The notes under the pieces: generated by a model
What the model was told of the DNA's origin: nothing
Database searches by the model: none
Seen by the model: the letters and a program-made list of their open reading frames with translations, nothing else
Made by a program: the position numbers and the translations under genes
Source of the DNA: Bacteroidaceae bacterium
GTDB lineage: Bacteria > Bacteroidota > Bacteroidia > Bacteroidales > Barnesiellaceae_A
Direction: 5' to 3'
NCBI GenBank assembly: GCA_017532725.1
Contig: JAFXIZ010000041.1
Coordinates: forward strand, 1 to 33,526
DNA length: 33,526 nucleotides
Shown: positions 1 to 8,573 of the stretch, one piece after another
Layout: every line of letters begins with the position of its first letter
How positions within the stretch are numbered: position 1 is the first letter of the stretch

Positions 1-533
1 AACTCAACAGGGGTAAATCCTGCCATACCGTTTGCAATGGCAGTGTTGAGTGCCTCGACACTGCGACCGTCGGTGCGCAAGTAGTCCTTATTGCTTACAT
101 AGTAGGCTGTTAGAGGATTTCGCTCGCTTATGTGTTGCATAAGTGTTTCCATATCGGGTACTTGCTCAAGTGCTGCATATTGCTCGTAGGTGTAGTCGAG
201 GTACGCAACATTCTTGCCAATACCGAAGTTGTCGAGCAAAAAACCGTCGTTTAGTGTCGTAGGACGCTTGTTATCCTTGATGTCTGTAGGGTCGGGGTAA
301 CTTACGATTTCGGTTTTTGCATCGTTCATATTGACAGGTACAAGGTTGCTGTAGTCGGCCTTGGTCTTATAGACAACAACGCGAGGCAGAGCCATAACCG
401 AGTTATCCACAGTGCGTTCTATGGGCGTTTCGTTTGCTTGTGCATTGGTGCTGACACTCTCTTTTTTCGATTGGCAGGCTGTCATTGCAGCCATAGTGCC
501 AATGGCAAGTATGGTCATAATAATTTTCTTCAT
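1..533 (-). CDS. Conserved lipoprotein, C-terminus cut by window edge
   Basis: The reading frame opens at an ATG at 533 and stays open to base 1, giving 177 codons with no stop, so the gene is partial. It begins MKKIIMTILAIGTMAAMTAC, a lipoprotein signal with Cys20 as the likely lipidated residue, followed by a polar linker rich in Ser, Asn and Glu. The rest is a soluble domain containing YPDPTDI, a LLDNFGIG segment and an alternating pattern around VAYLDYTYEQY. I do not recognise a named family. It starts 13 nt downstream of the C10 protease stop codon on the same strand, so the two are probably co-transcribed and both exported. A surface or periplasmic partner of the protease is possible but unproven. 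Confidence 0.8.
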   Translation of the reverse strand, partial: MKKIIMTILAIGTMAAMTACQSKKESVSTNAQANETPIERTVDNSVMALPRVVVYKTKADYSNLVPVNMNDAKTEIVSYPDPTDIKDNKRPTTLNDGFLLDNFGIGKNVAYLDYTYEQYAALEQVPDMETLMQHISERNPLTAYYVSNKDYLRTDGRSVEALNTAIANGMAGFTPVE

Positions 534-546
534 TTTCAAAGGAATT

Positions 547-2988
547 TTATTGTATAACAACTTTCTTCACAACATTACCTTGCTCGGTTGCAGCCACTAC
601 AATATAGTTGCCGGCGAGCAGTGAGGCAACATTAATTGTTGCAACATTGCTGTCGTTAACTGTCGATGCTACCACTGTGCCTTGCATATTGTAAATGGTT
701 ACACGCTCGATTGTACAATTGTTGCTTATTGTAATAAATTCGTGAGCCGGGTTGGGGTAGAGTGTAAAATGTGTGTTGGTAACACTCTCTACACCTGAGC
801 CTTCCTTGAGCGTGAATGATATCTCTTCGCTACCCAATTGCGACACACCACCGTTACGATTGTCCTCATACCACAACGAGCAGATGTATGTTTCGCCAAC
901 TACACCGTCATCGAAAGCCCAAGTTTGTTTGAATGTCATTGACTCGCCCTGCTTGATTGTTACCTCCTCGGTGTTGCAGTATGATGAGGTCGATTGACGA
1001 TTGTCGAAGAGTACCCAAGAGCGCAACTTACCGGTATAATCTCCACCGTTATTTGTTACGGTGTACTCGGTTTGTAGTTGGTCTTGTGCCATATTTGTCA
1101 GGGTAAAATTGCTTACTTTCAACTCGGCATTGGTAGGTTCTGCCAAGACTGTGATGGGATATGACTCGCTGAATTTGTTTTTGTTACCGTCGGTAATGAA
1201 TATACAGTAGTTACCCTTACTTACTTCTATTTTGATGGGAATTTCTATTGTAATCTCTTTGCCGGCAGGTATTGATAGGGCAATAGCATCACTCTTACGT
1301 TGCTCAAACTTACCTGTGCTGTTGTATATTGATACATAGATTGAGCCAAAGTATTCGTGATTCATTGTATTGCTCATTGTAATGGTAAAGGTAGAGAAAC
1401 GTTTTGAATAGATATTCTCTTCGTTACATACTACCGATGTTGCCCATATTTCGCCCTCTTCCTCGGTTATAAATGCAACTTCATTACCACTTACACTGAA
1501 GTTGCAGTATGGTTGTGCGTTGACACTCATTGCAACTCGTTTCCAATCGCCATTGGCATCGGTGTGAGCCAAATATAAACGATAGTTACCCTCGGCAAGT
1601 GTTGTTGGTATTGTAAGAGGTAAGTTTTGAGTGCCAAGTGAACTGCTGCCACCAATGGTGAGGTTATTGCTGTGTACGCTCTCTACAAGATTGTCGTTAG
1701 CGTCGTAAATCATAAAGCCGGCACTGAACGATGCCGAACTCCAGCAAGCATTGGCAAGACCTGATACGACTGTAGCAATGGCTTCGCCTTTTGTATAGGT
1801 ACGGCTATTGTCTATGTAAAGGCTGTTGGCTGTTATTTCAATAGTGGCTTTGTTGCCTTTGTTTGGTTGAATGCCGAATACCGCACCTTGTCCACTGTTG
1901 TATCCACCTGTAAATCCACCTATACCTTGTCTTTCGGGAGTAAGAGCGTGTATCAAGAAGTATCCGTTACTCATTCCACTCCATCCCCAATTGATGTGTA
2001 CATAGCCTTCGCTGTTATATCCGTCGAGTACAAAGGCGTGACCTCCGTTGGGCGATTGTCCGTGATAAAGTATGGGGCGACCATTGTCTATATCATCTTT
2101 AATAAATGTTTCCCACTCTTCGATGGTGTAGAAACTACGATCGCGATGAACAACAGCCTTGTCATAACCCCAATAGTTGGCCAAGGCAGGAGCGGCTTCG
2201 GCCGACACTGCTCCACTTACATCTCCGTACATCATATCGACCGAACGGCCAACGTGGTACATCAGTGTTGCAACGGCATTGCGCTCGGCATCGGTGCTTA
2301 ATGAACTGTAAACAGGTGTCATCAAGTCCCATTCGTAGGTAGTGTTGGCAAAGTCTATTACCTCAACGTTTGCACCGTTGTACACCTCTTTGGTGCCTAC
2401 ACCGTGTTCGGGGTACTTATGATGGTACATAATTTGAGCCATTGCTGTTGCCACGCAACCTGTGGCACATTTTGTTGTTGCACTAAATTCGGGACATAGG
2501 TTGTTATAGGGAGCATCCTGACTCCAACGTGCCTCTACAAGTGGGCCTACGTTTTTGTCAAACTTCGATGTATATGCTTCCGACTTGGCTTCTTGGCGAT
2601 TATCGATTGCGAATGTGCGTGATAATTCTATTTGTCGGGCGTATTCGTCAAGCCACCATCGCATATTTGACGGTATATTGTCGTAATCGAAGTTGCCGCT
2701 GTCGCTGTAACCAAGTACAACATTATCTACATTATCATCTCCTGCAATGATGATAAAGCCGTTTTCCTCTCCTCGATTGAAAACATAAAGCAGATTTTCA
2801 TTATTGTTGCTATGGGCAGTAAATGCTGTTGTGATAGAGGCATTGTCGATAGGAGCGCGCATTTGTGTTGTTGCCTTACCGGCAAAAAAGTTGCGTGCGA
2901 TGTTTTGTGCCTCTTGTTCGTTCAACTCGTGGGCATTGGCACATAGGGCAATTGCACCGAGTAAGCAAGATGTAATAATCTTCTTCAT
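547..2988 (-). CDS. Secreted C10 (streptopain-like) cysteine protease with T9SS sorting domain
   Basis: An 813-residue protein. Residues 1-19 are a signal peptide (cleavage near CANA-H). Residues 20-150 resemble the C10 propeptide. The protease domain (about 150-375) carries the catalytic Cys178 in ATGCVATAMAQIM, His317 in NGGHAFVLDGY and the aromatic HINWGWSG segment (331-338), all as in SpeB and Prevotella interpain. A long middle part (about 380-735) is beta-rich. The last 75 residues begin LYPNPAHEF and end NVVKKVVIQ, the typical type A T9SS C-terminal sorting domain with the YNMQG and LAGNYIV segments. It is therefore expected to be exported by Sec, moved by T9SS and surface-anchored or released. 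The substrate is unknown; C10 proteases commonly degrade host or dietary proteins. Confidence 0.93.
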   Translation of the reverse strand: MKKIITSCLLGAIALCANAHELNEQEAQNIARNFFAGKATTQMRAPIDNASITTAFTAHSNNNENLLYVFNRGEENGFIIIAGDDNVDNVVLGYSDSGNFDYDNIPSNMRWWLDEYARQIELSRTFAIDNRQEAKSEAYTSKFDKNVGPLVEARWSQDAPYNNLCPEFSATTKCATGCVATAMAQIMYHHKYPEHGVGTKEVYNGANVEVIDFANTTYEWDLMTPVYSSLSTDAERNAVATLMYHVGRSVDMMYGDVSGAVSAEAAPALANYWGYDKAVVHRDRSFYTIEEWETFIKDDIDNGRPILYHGQSPNGGHAFVLDGYNSEGYVHINWGWSGMSNGYFLIHALTPERQGIGGFTGGYNSGQGAVFGIQPNKGNKATIEITANSLYIDNSRTYTKGEAIATVVSGLANACWSSASFSAGFMIYDANDNLVESVHSNNLTIGGSSSLGTQNLPLTIPTTLAEGNYRLYLAHTDANGDWKRVAMSVNAQPYCNFSVSGNEVAFITEEEGEIWATSVVCNEENIYSKRFSTFTITMSNTMNHEYFGSIYVSIYNSTGKFEQRKSDAIALSIPAGKEITIEIPIKIEVSKGNYCIFITDGNKNKFSESYPITVLAEPTNAELKVSNFTLTNMAQDQLQTEYTVTNNGGDYTGKLRSWVLFDNRQSTSSYCNTEEVTIKQGESMTFKQTWAFDDGVVGETYICSLWYEDNRNGGVSQLGSEEISFTLKEGSGVESVTNTHFTLYPNPAHEFITISNNCTIERVTIYNMQGTVVASTVNDSNVATINVASLLAGNYIVVAATEQGNVVKKVVIQ

Positions 2989-3044
2989 AGTCTTATTTAG
3001 GTTAAACGTTATTTAGCGTGTTTTCATCATAATTTATGATGTTG

Positions 3045-3052
3045 CGAAGTTA
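3045..3052 (-). promoter_or_regulatory. Candidate -7 element of the C10 protease gene
   Basis: On the minus strand the bases read TAACTTCG followed by CAAC, one change from the Bacteroidota -7 consensus TAnnTTTG. It lies about 57 nt before the protease ATG. I see no good -33 TTTG at the usual spacing, so this is a moderate call. Confidence 0.4.
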
Positions 3053-3075
3053 CAAAAAAAATGGAATATTACTAT

Positions 3076-3113
3076 AAAAAACAAGAAGGATAAAGAAATA
3101 CCTTATCCTTCTT
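3076..3113 (-). terminator. Rho-independent terminator of tRNA-Ser
   Basis: A perfect 11-bp inverted repeat (3083-3093 AAGAAGGATAA with 3103-3113) and a 9-nt loop sits about 10 nt past the tRNA 3' end. On the minus strand it is followed by a run of six T (3076-3081 is A on the plus strand). Confidence 0.8.
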
Positions 3114-3122
3114 ATTACCTTG

Positions 3123-3209
3123 CGGAAAGACAGGGATTCGAACCCTGGGTACAGTTGCCCGTACAACGGTTTTCGAGACCGTCCCGATCGACCACTCCGG
3201 CATCTTTCC
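3123..3209 (-). tRNA. tRNA-Ser (anticodon CGA)
   Basis: On the minus strand the RNA starts GGAAAGA and ends TCTTTCC plus discriminator G, a 7-bp acceptor stem. The anticodon arm is ACGGT / CTCGAAA / ACCGT, giving anticodon CGA, which reads UCG. A long variable arm (GTACGGGCAACTGTAC) and a T arm with GGTTCGAATCC are present, as expected for a class II serine tRNA. Its length of 87 nt without CCA is normal for tRNA-Ser; the full CCA is not encoded. Confidence 0.96.
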
Positions 3210-3227
3210 TTTTGTCGATTGCGAGTG

Positions 3228-3235
3228 CAAATTTA
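3228..3235 (-). promoter_or_regulatory. Candidate -7 element of tRNA-Ser
   Basis: The minus strand reads TAAATTTG then CAC, an exact match to TAnnTTTG. A start site about 7 nt on would give a short leader of about 12 nt before the mature tRNA 5' end. No convincing -33 box is visible. Confidence 0.5.
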
Positions 3236-3344
3236 GTGAAAAGAATTAATATTATCCGTTATTACTATGTTTTTTTTCAAAAAAACTTTCACACCTGTAT
3301 TAACTTGTATGGTTATTTGTCAGATAATGAGGTTGTAAACAATT

Positions 3345-3827
3345 TTACTTTTCTTCATCGCTCCAAGTCGAGTAGGGTCGAATTGAGAGGTTTGAGTTGT
3401 AATATCGGGCAATACCGGTTACATTTTGACCCAAAAATGGAGGCTTTTCGTAACTTTCTTCCTCGCTTTTGAGTTCTATCTCGGCGATGACAAGACCCTC
3501 GTTGTCACCAAGAAAGTGGTCTATTTCCCAAGTGTGACCTTTGTAGGGGTATATGTAACGAGTCTTTTCGATAATGGGCGATTGGCACATAGTGTCGAGC
3601 ATCGATTGGGCCATATCTTGGGCTATCTCTATCTCATATTCGGCTCGCGAAGCGCCTTTATTCTCGCCTTTGATAGTAAGATAGGCTCTCTCTCCGGCTA
3701 TTCTCACACGCACAACGCACTCTTTCTGTGTAGTGAGATACCCTTGCCTAAAGTAAGTAGAACTTACGGCACCTTGTATATACTCATTACCTGTAACTTT
3801 GTATTTATGTTCTATCTCGGTTGCCAT
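3345..3827 (-). CDS. CYTH domain protein (triphosphate tunnel metalloenzyme)
   Basis: A 160-residue single-domain protein. It opens with the CYTH signature ExExK (E4-I-E6-H-K8) and has the alternating charged strands of a triphosphate tunnel: VRVRI, YLTIKG, EYEIEI, WEIDHFLG and VIAEIEL. The family binds triphosphate compounds with divalent metal; bacterial members include inorganic triphosphatases, thiamine triphosphatases and class IV adenylate cyclases, and the sequence alone does not tell which. I chose the ATG at 3827 because the ExExK motif belongs at the N-terminus; the longer frame to 3896 would overlap the upstream gene and adds a Cys/Arg-rich stretch unlike the family. It follows the LytM-like gene by 20 nt and is probably in its operon. 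Confidence 0.88.
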   Translation of the reverse strand: MATEIEHKYKVTGNEYIQGAVSSTYFRQGYLTTQKECVVRVRIAGERAYLTIKGENKGASRAEYEIEIAQDMAQSMLDTMCQSPIIEKTRYIYPYKGHTWEIDHFLGDNEGLVIAEIELKSEEESYEKPPFLGQNVTGIARYYNSNLSIRPYSTWSDEEK

Positions 3828-3847
3828 TCTATTTGTGTAAGTGTTAA

Positions 3848-4720
3848 TCAAAAAACAATATATTTCATAGGATCTACAGCAACACCGGCGTGCCATAACT
3901 CAAACTTTACAATATCGTTTATGGCTGTTCCTACCGTACCTATTCGCTCGCCGGCTACTACCTTGTCGCCTATATTGCGCAGGTTGTCGCTCACATTCCT
4001 ATATATGCTTACAAAGTTATTGTTGTGTTGTATAACAACTACATAACCATTAGATATTGTATGACTGCAGGCTACAATAGTGCCATCGAGTACGGCAGTA
4101 ATAGGGGCTCTTGCTGAGGCTGCCTCTATCTCGATACCGTAATGTCCCTGTGTTGGGTCATATACCTTTATGATTGTGCCTTTTATGGGTATATGGAAAT
4201 GAATACCATCGCTGTGTGTAGGTAGCATTGTGAGGTTAAATTGTTCCTCTTTTTCGTACTCTCGGGCGAAGGCTTCACTTTCGGGTGACGACTTGGTAAG
4301 TATATCGGGTGTCCACGATTGAGCCGAGTCGAGGCTGGCTGCTATGCTATCGTTAAGAATGATACTATCCAAAGGTATGTCATCGGTAAGTATGCGTGCT
4401 ATATTATTGTAGTAGCGTTCTCTCAATTGCATTTCGTGATGCAGAGAGTCAACACGCAGGGCATTATCTACTATTTGCGAACGCGCCTCGCTCTTAAGGT
4501 ATCCCGGCAGAATGTTGTGTAAAGGTGTCCACGCAAATAATGCAAAGATGGCAAATCCTATAGCCATCACTACGGCTATAATGATGATGATATTTTGCAA
4601 CTGTGATGTCGTCGCGCTCCACATCTCCTTGTTTGTATCGTTTTCTTGTAGGATAATACGATAACGTCGAGTGAGGCGACCCATCAGTCCCGATGTCAAT
4701 TTATTCTTATTTTTACTCAT
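3848..4720 (-). CDS. Membrane-anchored LytM/M23-like protein, zinc ligands lost
   Basis: A 290-residue protein with a basic cytoplasmic N-terminus, one transmembrane helix (about 41-63), a helical linker and a C-terminal M23 (LytM) fold (about 170-290). Active M23 peptidases use H-x3-D and H-x-H to hold zinc. Here the first motif is GHYGIEIE (His193 kept, Asp replaced by Glu197), the usual YxH is IYRN (Asn242), and the usual HLHFEL is IVKFEL (Ile270, Lys272), so the HxH pair is gone. It is thus probably a non-catalytic LytM protein, like the EnvC-type regulators that activate amidases, or a structural wall binder. It lies upstream of, and likely in an operon with, the CYTH gene, and is divergent from ompA. 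Confidence 0.85.
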   Translation of the reverse strand: MSKNKNKLTSGLMGRLTRRYRIILQENDTNKEMWSATTSQLQNIIIIIAVVMAIGFAIFALFAWTPLHNILPGYLKSEARSQIVDNALRVDSLHHEMQLRERYYNNIARILTDDIPLDSIILNDSIAASLDSAQSWTPDILTKSSPESEAFAREYEKEEQFNLTMLPTHSDGIHFHIPIKGTIIKVYDPTQGHYGIEIEAASARAPITAVLDGTIVACSHTISNGYVVVIQHNNNFVSIYRNVSDNLRNIGDKVVAGERIGTVGTAINDIVKFELWHAGVAVDPMKYIVF

Positions 4721-4760
4721 ATCTCTAATGGTAATGGATGTGTCACAATATATTGGGTTT

Positions 4761-4768
4761 CAAAAATA
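4761..4768 (-). promoter_or_regulatory. Candidate -7 element of the LytM-like gene
   Basis: The minus strand reads TATTTTTG, matching TAnnTTTG, about 41 nt before the ATG at 4720. The divergent intergenic region (4721-4985) otherwise holds AT-rich sequence with no ORF or clear hairpin. Confidence 0.38.
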
Positions 4769-4841
4769 CAAATTAATATAGAAACACCGATGCAATGTTA
4801 TAATTTTTTGTGAATTATGCCATTATCAAGTGTGTTAAAAG

Positions 4842-4850
4842 TATAATTTG
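4842..4850 (+). promoter_or_regulatory. Possible -7 element of the ompA-family gene
   Basis: TATAATTTG followed by CC resembles TAnnTTTG but with one extra base. If used it would leave a leader of about 130 nt before the ATG at 4986. No -33 match at standard spacing. Confidence 0.25.
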
Positions 4851-4985
4851 CCTACTTTTCTCTACGCATTTTCTTGAACACAATTAACCTACCGTTGTTT
4901 TAATTACAAAAAAATGTGGGTGCTAAAGGTCTGTTCTACCATTGTACCGGCATTGATAAGTATTATCAACTAAATTTTATTAAAA

Positions 4986-6164
4986 ATGAGAACGAAACAG
5001 TTTTTTTACTTTTGTAGTATTGTAGGGTTGGCGTTGACAGCCTCCCTCACTGCCTCGGCTCAGTATATTGTCGAAGAGCAGATTGCTGTTGCCGAGATGG
5101 TTCCCGGTAAGGTATATTACTACGAGGAGCGTAATCTCGACAATTGGTATATGTCGTTGGGTGCCGGTACACAAATGCTTGTGTGGGAGCAAGCCGGTAA
5201 CGATGTTCACTTTACGTTGGCTATGAATCTTGCCGTAGGTAAGTGGATAAGCCCCTATTGGGGAATGCGTATGAGTGCTATGGCAGGTTCGTTGCATTTC
5301 GATTGGGACAATAACTATGGCTCGATGCGTTACGGTGCATTCTATCTCGACTTCTTGTGGAATATGACCAACTCGCTGATGGGGTATAAAGAAAATAGAG
5401 TATTCTCATTTATACCTTTCTTGGGTCTTGGTGCATCGCTCGGTTGGCATCACTCAACATTCGACAACAAAACTTGGGCATTACCCATTACGGGTGGTAT
5501 TAAGATGAACTTCCGTTTGTCGCGTCACATCGACTTCTTCCTCGAGGCTCGTGTGCAGGCCGTAGCCGACCAATTCAATCACGTTATGCGTGGTGGACAA
5601 GTTGAAGCCATTGCCTCGGCAATAGGTGGTTTGACTATTAAGTTTGGTGGTGGCTTTAATGCTTATGACCCTTATACCGACCGTCTTGCTATAGCCGAAC
5701 TCAATCGCCGTACGAATCAGTTGCGATCTGAATTGAACGATTGCCGTTCGCGCAAGGTCGATTGTCCTCCTTGTCCCGAGGTAACTCCTACTGTAAGTGA
5801 AACTGTGGTTGTTGAGCAGCAACCTTGCAGTGGCGTAATGACAGCATCGGTATTGTTCGGTCTTAACAGTGCAACTGTATCGCAACAAGAGATGGTGAAT
5901 ATTTACAATGTGGCTCAATGGCTTAAGAGTAATCCTTCTTGCAATGTCACCATAACAGGTTATGCCGACCGTAATACAGGCTCATCCGATTATAATAAGG
6001 AGTTGAGTCACCGTCGCGCGCAAGCAGTGGCCGAGATTTTGCAAAATAAATACGGTGTATCATCAAGTCGCATCAATATAGAGAGCGAGGGTAGTAGTGA
6101 GCAACCTTATCCCAATGACAATGATTGGAATCGTATTGTAATCTTTACCGGTGGTAACAGATAA
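4986..6164 (+). CDS. OmpA-family outer-membrane protein
   Basis: A 392-residue protein. A signal peptide ends near LTASAQ (about residue 25). Residues about 45-225 have the alternating aromatic and glycine-rich strands of a small outer-membrane beta-barrel (for example NWYMSLGAGTQMLVW). A short helical hinge (RLAIAELNRRTNQLRSEL) and a Cys/Pro segment (DCPPCPEV) follow. The C-terminal 110 residues are an OmpA domain: FGLNSATVS, ITGYADRNTGSSDYNKELS, RRAQAVAEIL and WNRIVIF, with the Asp and Arg that hold diaminopimelate. It would tether the outer membrane to peptidoglycan. It stands alone on the plus strand and ends at a strong bidirectional terminator. Confidence 0.93.
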   Translation: MRTKQFFYFCSIVGLALTASLTASAQYIVEEQIAVAEMVPGKVYYYEERNLDNWYMSLGAGTQMLVWEQAGNDVHFTLAMNLAVGKWISPYWGMRMSAMAGSLHFDWDNNYGSMRYGAFYLDFLWNMTNSLMGYKENRVFSFIPFLGLGASLGWHHSTFDNKTWALPITGGIKMNFRLSRHIDFFLEARVQAVADQFNHVMRGGQVEAIASAIGGLTIKFGGGFNAYDPYTDRLAIAELNRRTNQLRSELNDCRSRKVDCPPCPEVTPTVSETVVVEQQPCSGVMTASVLFGLNSATVSQQEMVNIYNVAQWLKSNPSCNVTITGYADRNTGSSDYNKELSHRRAQAVAEILQNKYGVSSSRINIESEGSSEQPYPNDNDWNRIVIFTGGNR

Positions 6165-6180
6165 TATATAGTTATAGGAT

Positions 6181-6226
6181 AAAAAATAGTGGAGTCGCTC
6201 TCTATGGGGTGACTCCACTTCTTGTT
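6181..6226. terminator. Bidirectional terminator between convergent genes
   Basis: A perfect 9-bp inverted repeat AGTGGAGTC (6188-6196) and GACTCCACT (6211-6219) with a 14-nt loop. A6 lies on the left (T-run for the minus-strand operon) and a T-rich stretch on the right (for ompA). It lies between the stop codons at 6164 and 6247. Confidence 0.85.
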
Positions 6227-6246
6227 ATATGTGCATATTGTGATTA

Positions 6247-8553
6247 TTAGTAGGCTAAAGCATCCTCGTAGTATGTGTCGAAAGCCTTGAGGTCGTCGCG
6301 ATGAATAGGCGTGCAGAATTGTGTTCCTTCAAAGAATGCATCGTTCTCGGTGGCTTGTTTTACGAGTCCCTCACTCCGGTCGATGGTAGTTTCATTCACA
6401 ACAGTACCGTCTTGTGCTGTGTGTTTTATGGTGAGTTTGCCGTTCTTATCTTTGAGTAATACAATTTCGCCGGGTTGTACTGCGACTTCGAATGTGTCGT
6501 ACAAAGGTATGTCGAATCGCAATGTAGCGGCCTCGTTGCGTAGTATATATCCGTAGGCAGTCAGTTCATCGGTACGCTCAAATGTACCTATAATGTCGCC
6601 TTTGCCAATGCGTTGGCTGTATGTAAGCGAGGTAATGTCGGTAGGCAATTGAGGGTTGACAGTAACAACGCCATTTACCATATCGGGGCGAATACCCAAG
6701 AAGTGTTGATACCACACGCGCAACTGCTCGGCATTGCTCCACGCTTGTAGGAATGTTCCCGATCGTTTGGCCCACGCTTCGCCCTCGCGAGGGTGTGCAT
6801 CGGCATTCTCGCTGAGGCTGCCTATAGCACCTTCGGCAAGTGCTTGGCGATTCATATTCTTGAAGAGTTGCCAAGCGATATCGGGTTGTCCCATCTCTAT
6901 CATACGTTGCATTGCGTGACCATTGTTCCACAACCACACTGTACCATTGTGGTAGGCATCGTCTTTGTGGTAGTAGTGCCAATTTTCGTGTTGAGGGTGG
7001 AAGTCATCATCCATTTGGCTCAATGAGCCTACACCCCAAGGATACACCAACTCCTCCCATACGCGACGTGTAACAGCACGACAGAAGTCGTAATTATCAA
7101 TCAACTCGTATGTGTATAATTGGTTGGGTCGTACTTGCATATCGCGTGAGCCATCGGCGTTGAGGTGGTCGATAATAAGGTTATTTGTGGTGTCGCAATA
7201 ATCCTTGGCAAAATTGTTACGAAGCGATTTGGCGCGAGTTTCCCATTCAAGAGCAACCAAGTTGTCGCCCATAAAACGAGCCATATATGCACCGTCGATT
7301 AGTTGGTGATACCACAAGGCTTGTATATCGTTGGCGCGATTGCCACGAGGTGAGCCGGGAATACCATTACGCTTCACGTCCATCCAAGTGTCTGCATCGG
7401 CGTGACACAAATAGCCATTCTCATCGGTAAAGAGTGCAATAGATGCTGTGATACTGCGTGATACGGCAGGATATATTTCACGAATGAATGCTGTGTCGCC
7501 CGAGTAGCGCACATAGTCGGCCACTTGCATAACAAATCGAGGTGTTCCGTCGGTTGTGTTGTATAGTATGCCTTCGATGTTGGCGCGATTGGGGATGCGG
7601 CCCAATGTGGGCGACTTGGGGTCAACGTCTTGTAGGCGAGAGAAGTCCGACAGAATTTGTCGTGTAATTTCAAATTCTCCGTTAACAAGCGTTGCTCCGG
7701 GCATTGATATGAACATATCGCGTCCCCAATACTCATTAAACCAAGGCAATCCGGCATATATACCTCTGCCTTGTTGATTGGTTACAAGTTCATCGGTGGT
7801 GAGTAACAACCAAGCAATAGCAAGGTCGAGCGAATCGAGGTTACTCTTCATCGGATTTGACTTTGTAACGAGACTGTTCATACGCTCCTTGCGAGCCTCA
7901 AGCCATTGCTTGCCTTCGTTACGGAATGAAGCGATTGTTTCGATGCAAGTGGCTTTATTGCCGTATGCCATAACAAAACCACCTGCCGATGCCGGTGCTT
8001 GCAATCGGCCGTCGATGTATTGTGTTGTTGCATCATTATAGGAGGCGACAGCCAACAACGAGTCGGGCGATTCGCGAGGCGTAAACCACAACATACCTTC
8101 CTCATAGCGAGGATTCGATAAGAGTGTTGTATCTATCTCAATAGCAATGTTTTTGCCCTTAATGTTGTTGAGCGCTATTGTTACGATGGCACGATTGTCG
8201 ATAAGTGCAAATTTTTCAGTTGCGCTATCAAATTGACGGCTCAAGTAGTGGGGATAAACGGTAACTTGTGCATCGGTGCGCGCAAGGAGAGTTGTATCTA
8301 CATATAGGTCGTAATCGCTCACTATGCGGCGTTGCTTGACATTCCAACCGGCATACCACTCGGCAAAGTGGTCTTGATGTGTGCGACCATAGTAGTAGCC
8401 ACTACGTTTGTCGCTGTAAGAGTATTCGCGATTTTGCTCCGATGTAACAGTTATGCCCATCTTGTCAACAGTCATTGTCGGCTCAGATAGGGGCTGATTA
8501 CATCCTGTAAGTAGTGCAACAGTAGAGGCTGCGATAAAAAGAGTTTTCTTCAT
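6247..8553 (-). CDS. Lipoprotein related to glycogen-debranching amylo-alpha-1,6-glucosidase (GH133-like)
   Basis: A 768-residue protein with a lipoprotein signal (ALLTGC, Cys18). Residues 60-220 form an N-terminal beta-rich domain. From about 240 to 640 it is an (alpha/alpha)6 barrel of the GDE C-terminal type: LPWFNEYWGRDMFISMPG (269-286), HADADTWMDV (384-393), NGTVWLWNNGH (536-546), SENADAHP (581-588) and QAWSNAEQLR (603-612). In the family the Asp residues of WGRD and TWMD line the active site. A beta-rich tail follows. Classical GH133 enzymes are cytoplasmic; the lipid anchor places this one in the periplasm or on the surface, so it may act on imported or external oligosaccharides rather than stored glycogen. 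It starts 20 nt after the COG2509 gene and is the last gene before the terminator. Confidence 0.8.
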   Translation of the reverse strand: MKKTLFIAASTVALLTGCNQPLSEPTMTVDKMGITVTSEQNREYSYSDKRSGYYYGRTHQDHFAEWYAGWNVKQRRIVSDYDLYVDTTLLARTDAQVTVYPHYLSRQFDSATEKFALIDNRAIVTIALNNIKGKNIAIEIDTTLLSNPRYEEGMLWFTPRESPDSLLAVASYNDATTQYIDGRLQAPASAGGFVMAYGNKATCIETIASFRNEGKQWLEARKERMNSLVTKSNPMKSNLDSLDLAIAWLLLTTDELVTNQQGRGIYAGLPWFNEYWGRDMFISMPGATLVNGEFEITRQILSDFSRLQDVDPKSPTLGRIPNRANIEGILYNTTDGTPRFVMQVADYVRYSGDTAFIREIYPAVSRSITASIALFTDENGYLCHADADTWMDVKRNGIPGSPRGNRANDIQALWYHQLIDGAYMARFMGDNLVALEWETRAKSLRNNFAKDYCDTTNNLIIDHLNADGSRDMQVRPNQLYTYELIDNYDFCRAVTRRVWEELVYPWGVGSLSQMDDDFHPQHENWHYYHKDDAYHNGTVWLWNNGHAMQRMIEMGQPDIAWQLFKNMNRQALAEGAIGSLSENADAHPREGEAWAKRSGTFLQAWSNAEQLRVWYQHFLGIRPDMVNGVVTVNPQLPTDITSLTYSQRIGKGDIIGTFERTDELTAYGYILRNEAATLRFDIPLYDTFEVAVQPGEIVLLKDKNGKLTIKHTAQDGTVVNETTIDRSEGLVKQATENDAFFEGTQFCTPIHRDDLKAFDTYYEDALAY

Positions 8554-8573
8554 AAGATATATTCGTCTGTTCT

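Noticed and set aside
361..380. GTCTTATAGAC dyad resembling the candidate operator
   Set aside because: It lies within the lipoprotein coding sequence, has shorter arms and a different centre, and is likely chance.
3260..3290. T8/A7 inverted repeat near 3269-3286 as a terminator for the CYTH gene
   Set aside because: It is only A:T pairs with no GC stem, so it cannot be told apart from AT-rich spacer.
3426..4046. 206-residue plus-strand frame over the CYTH and LytM-like genes
   Set aside because: It is antisense to two recognisable proteins and shows no domain pattern.
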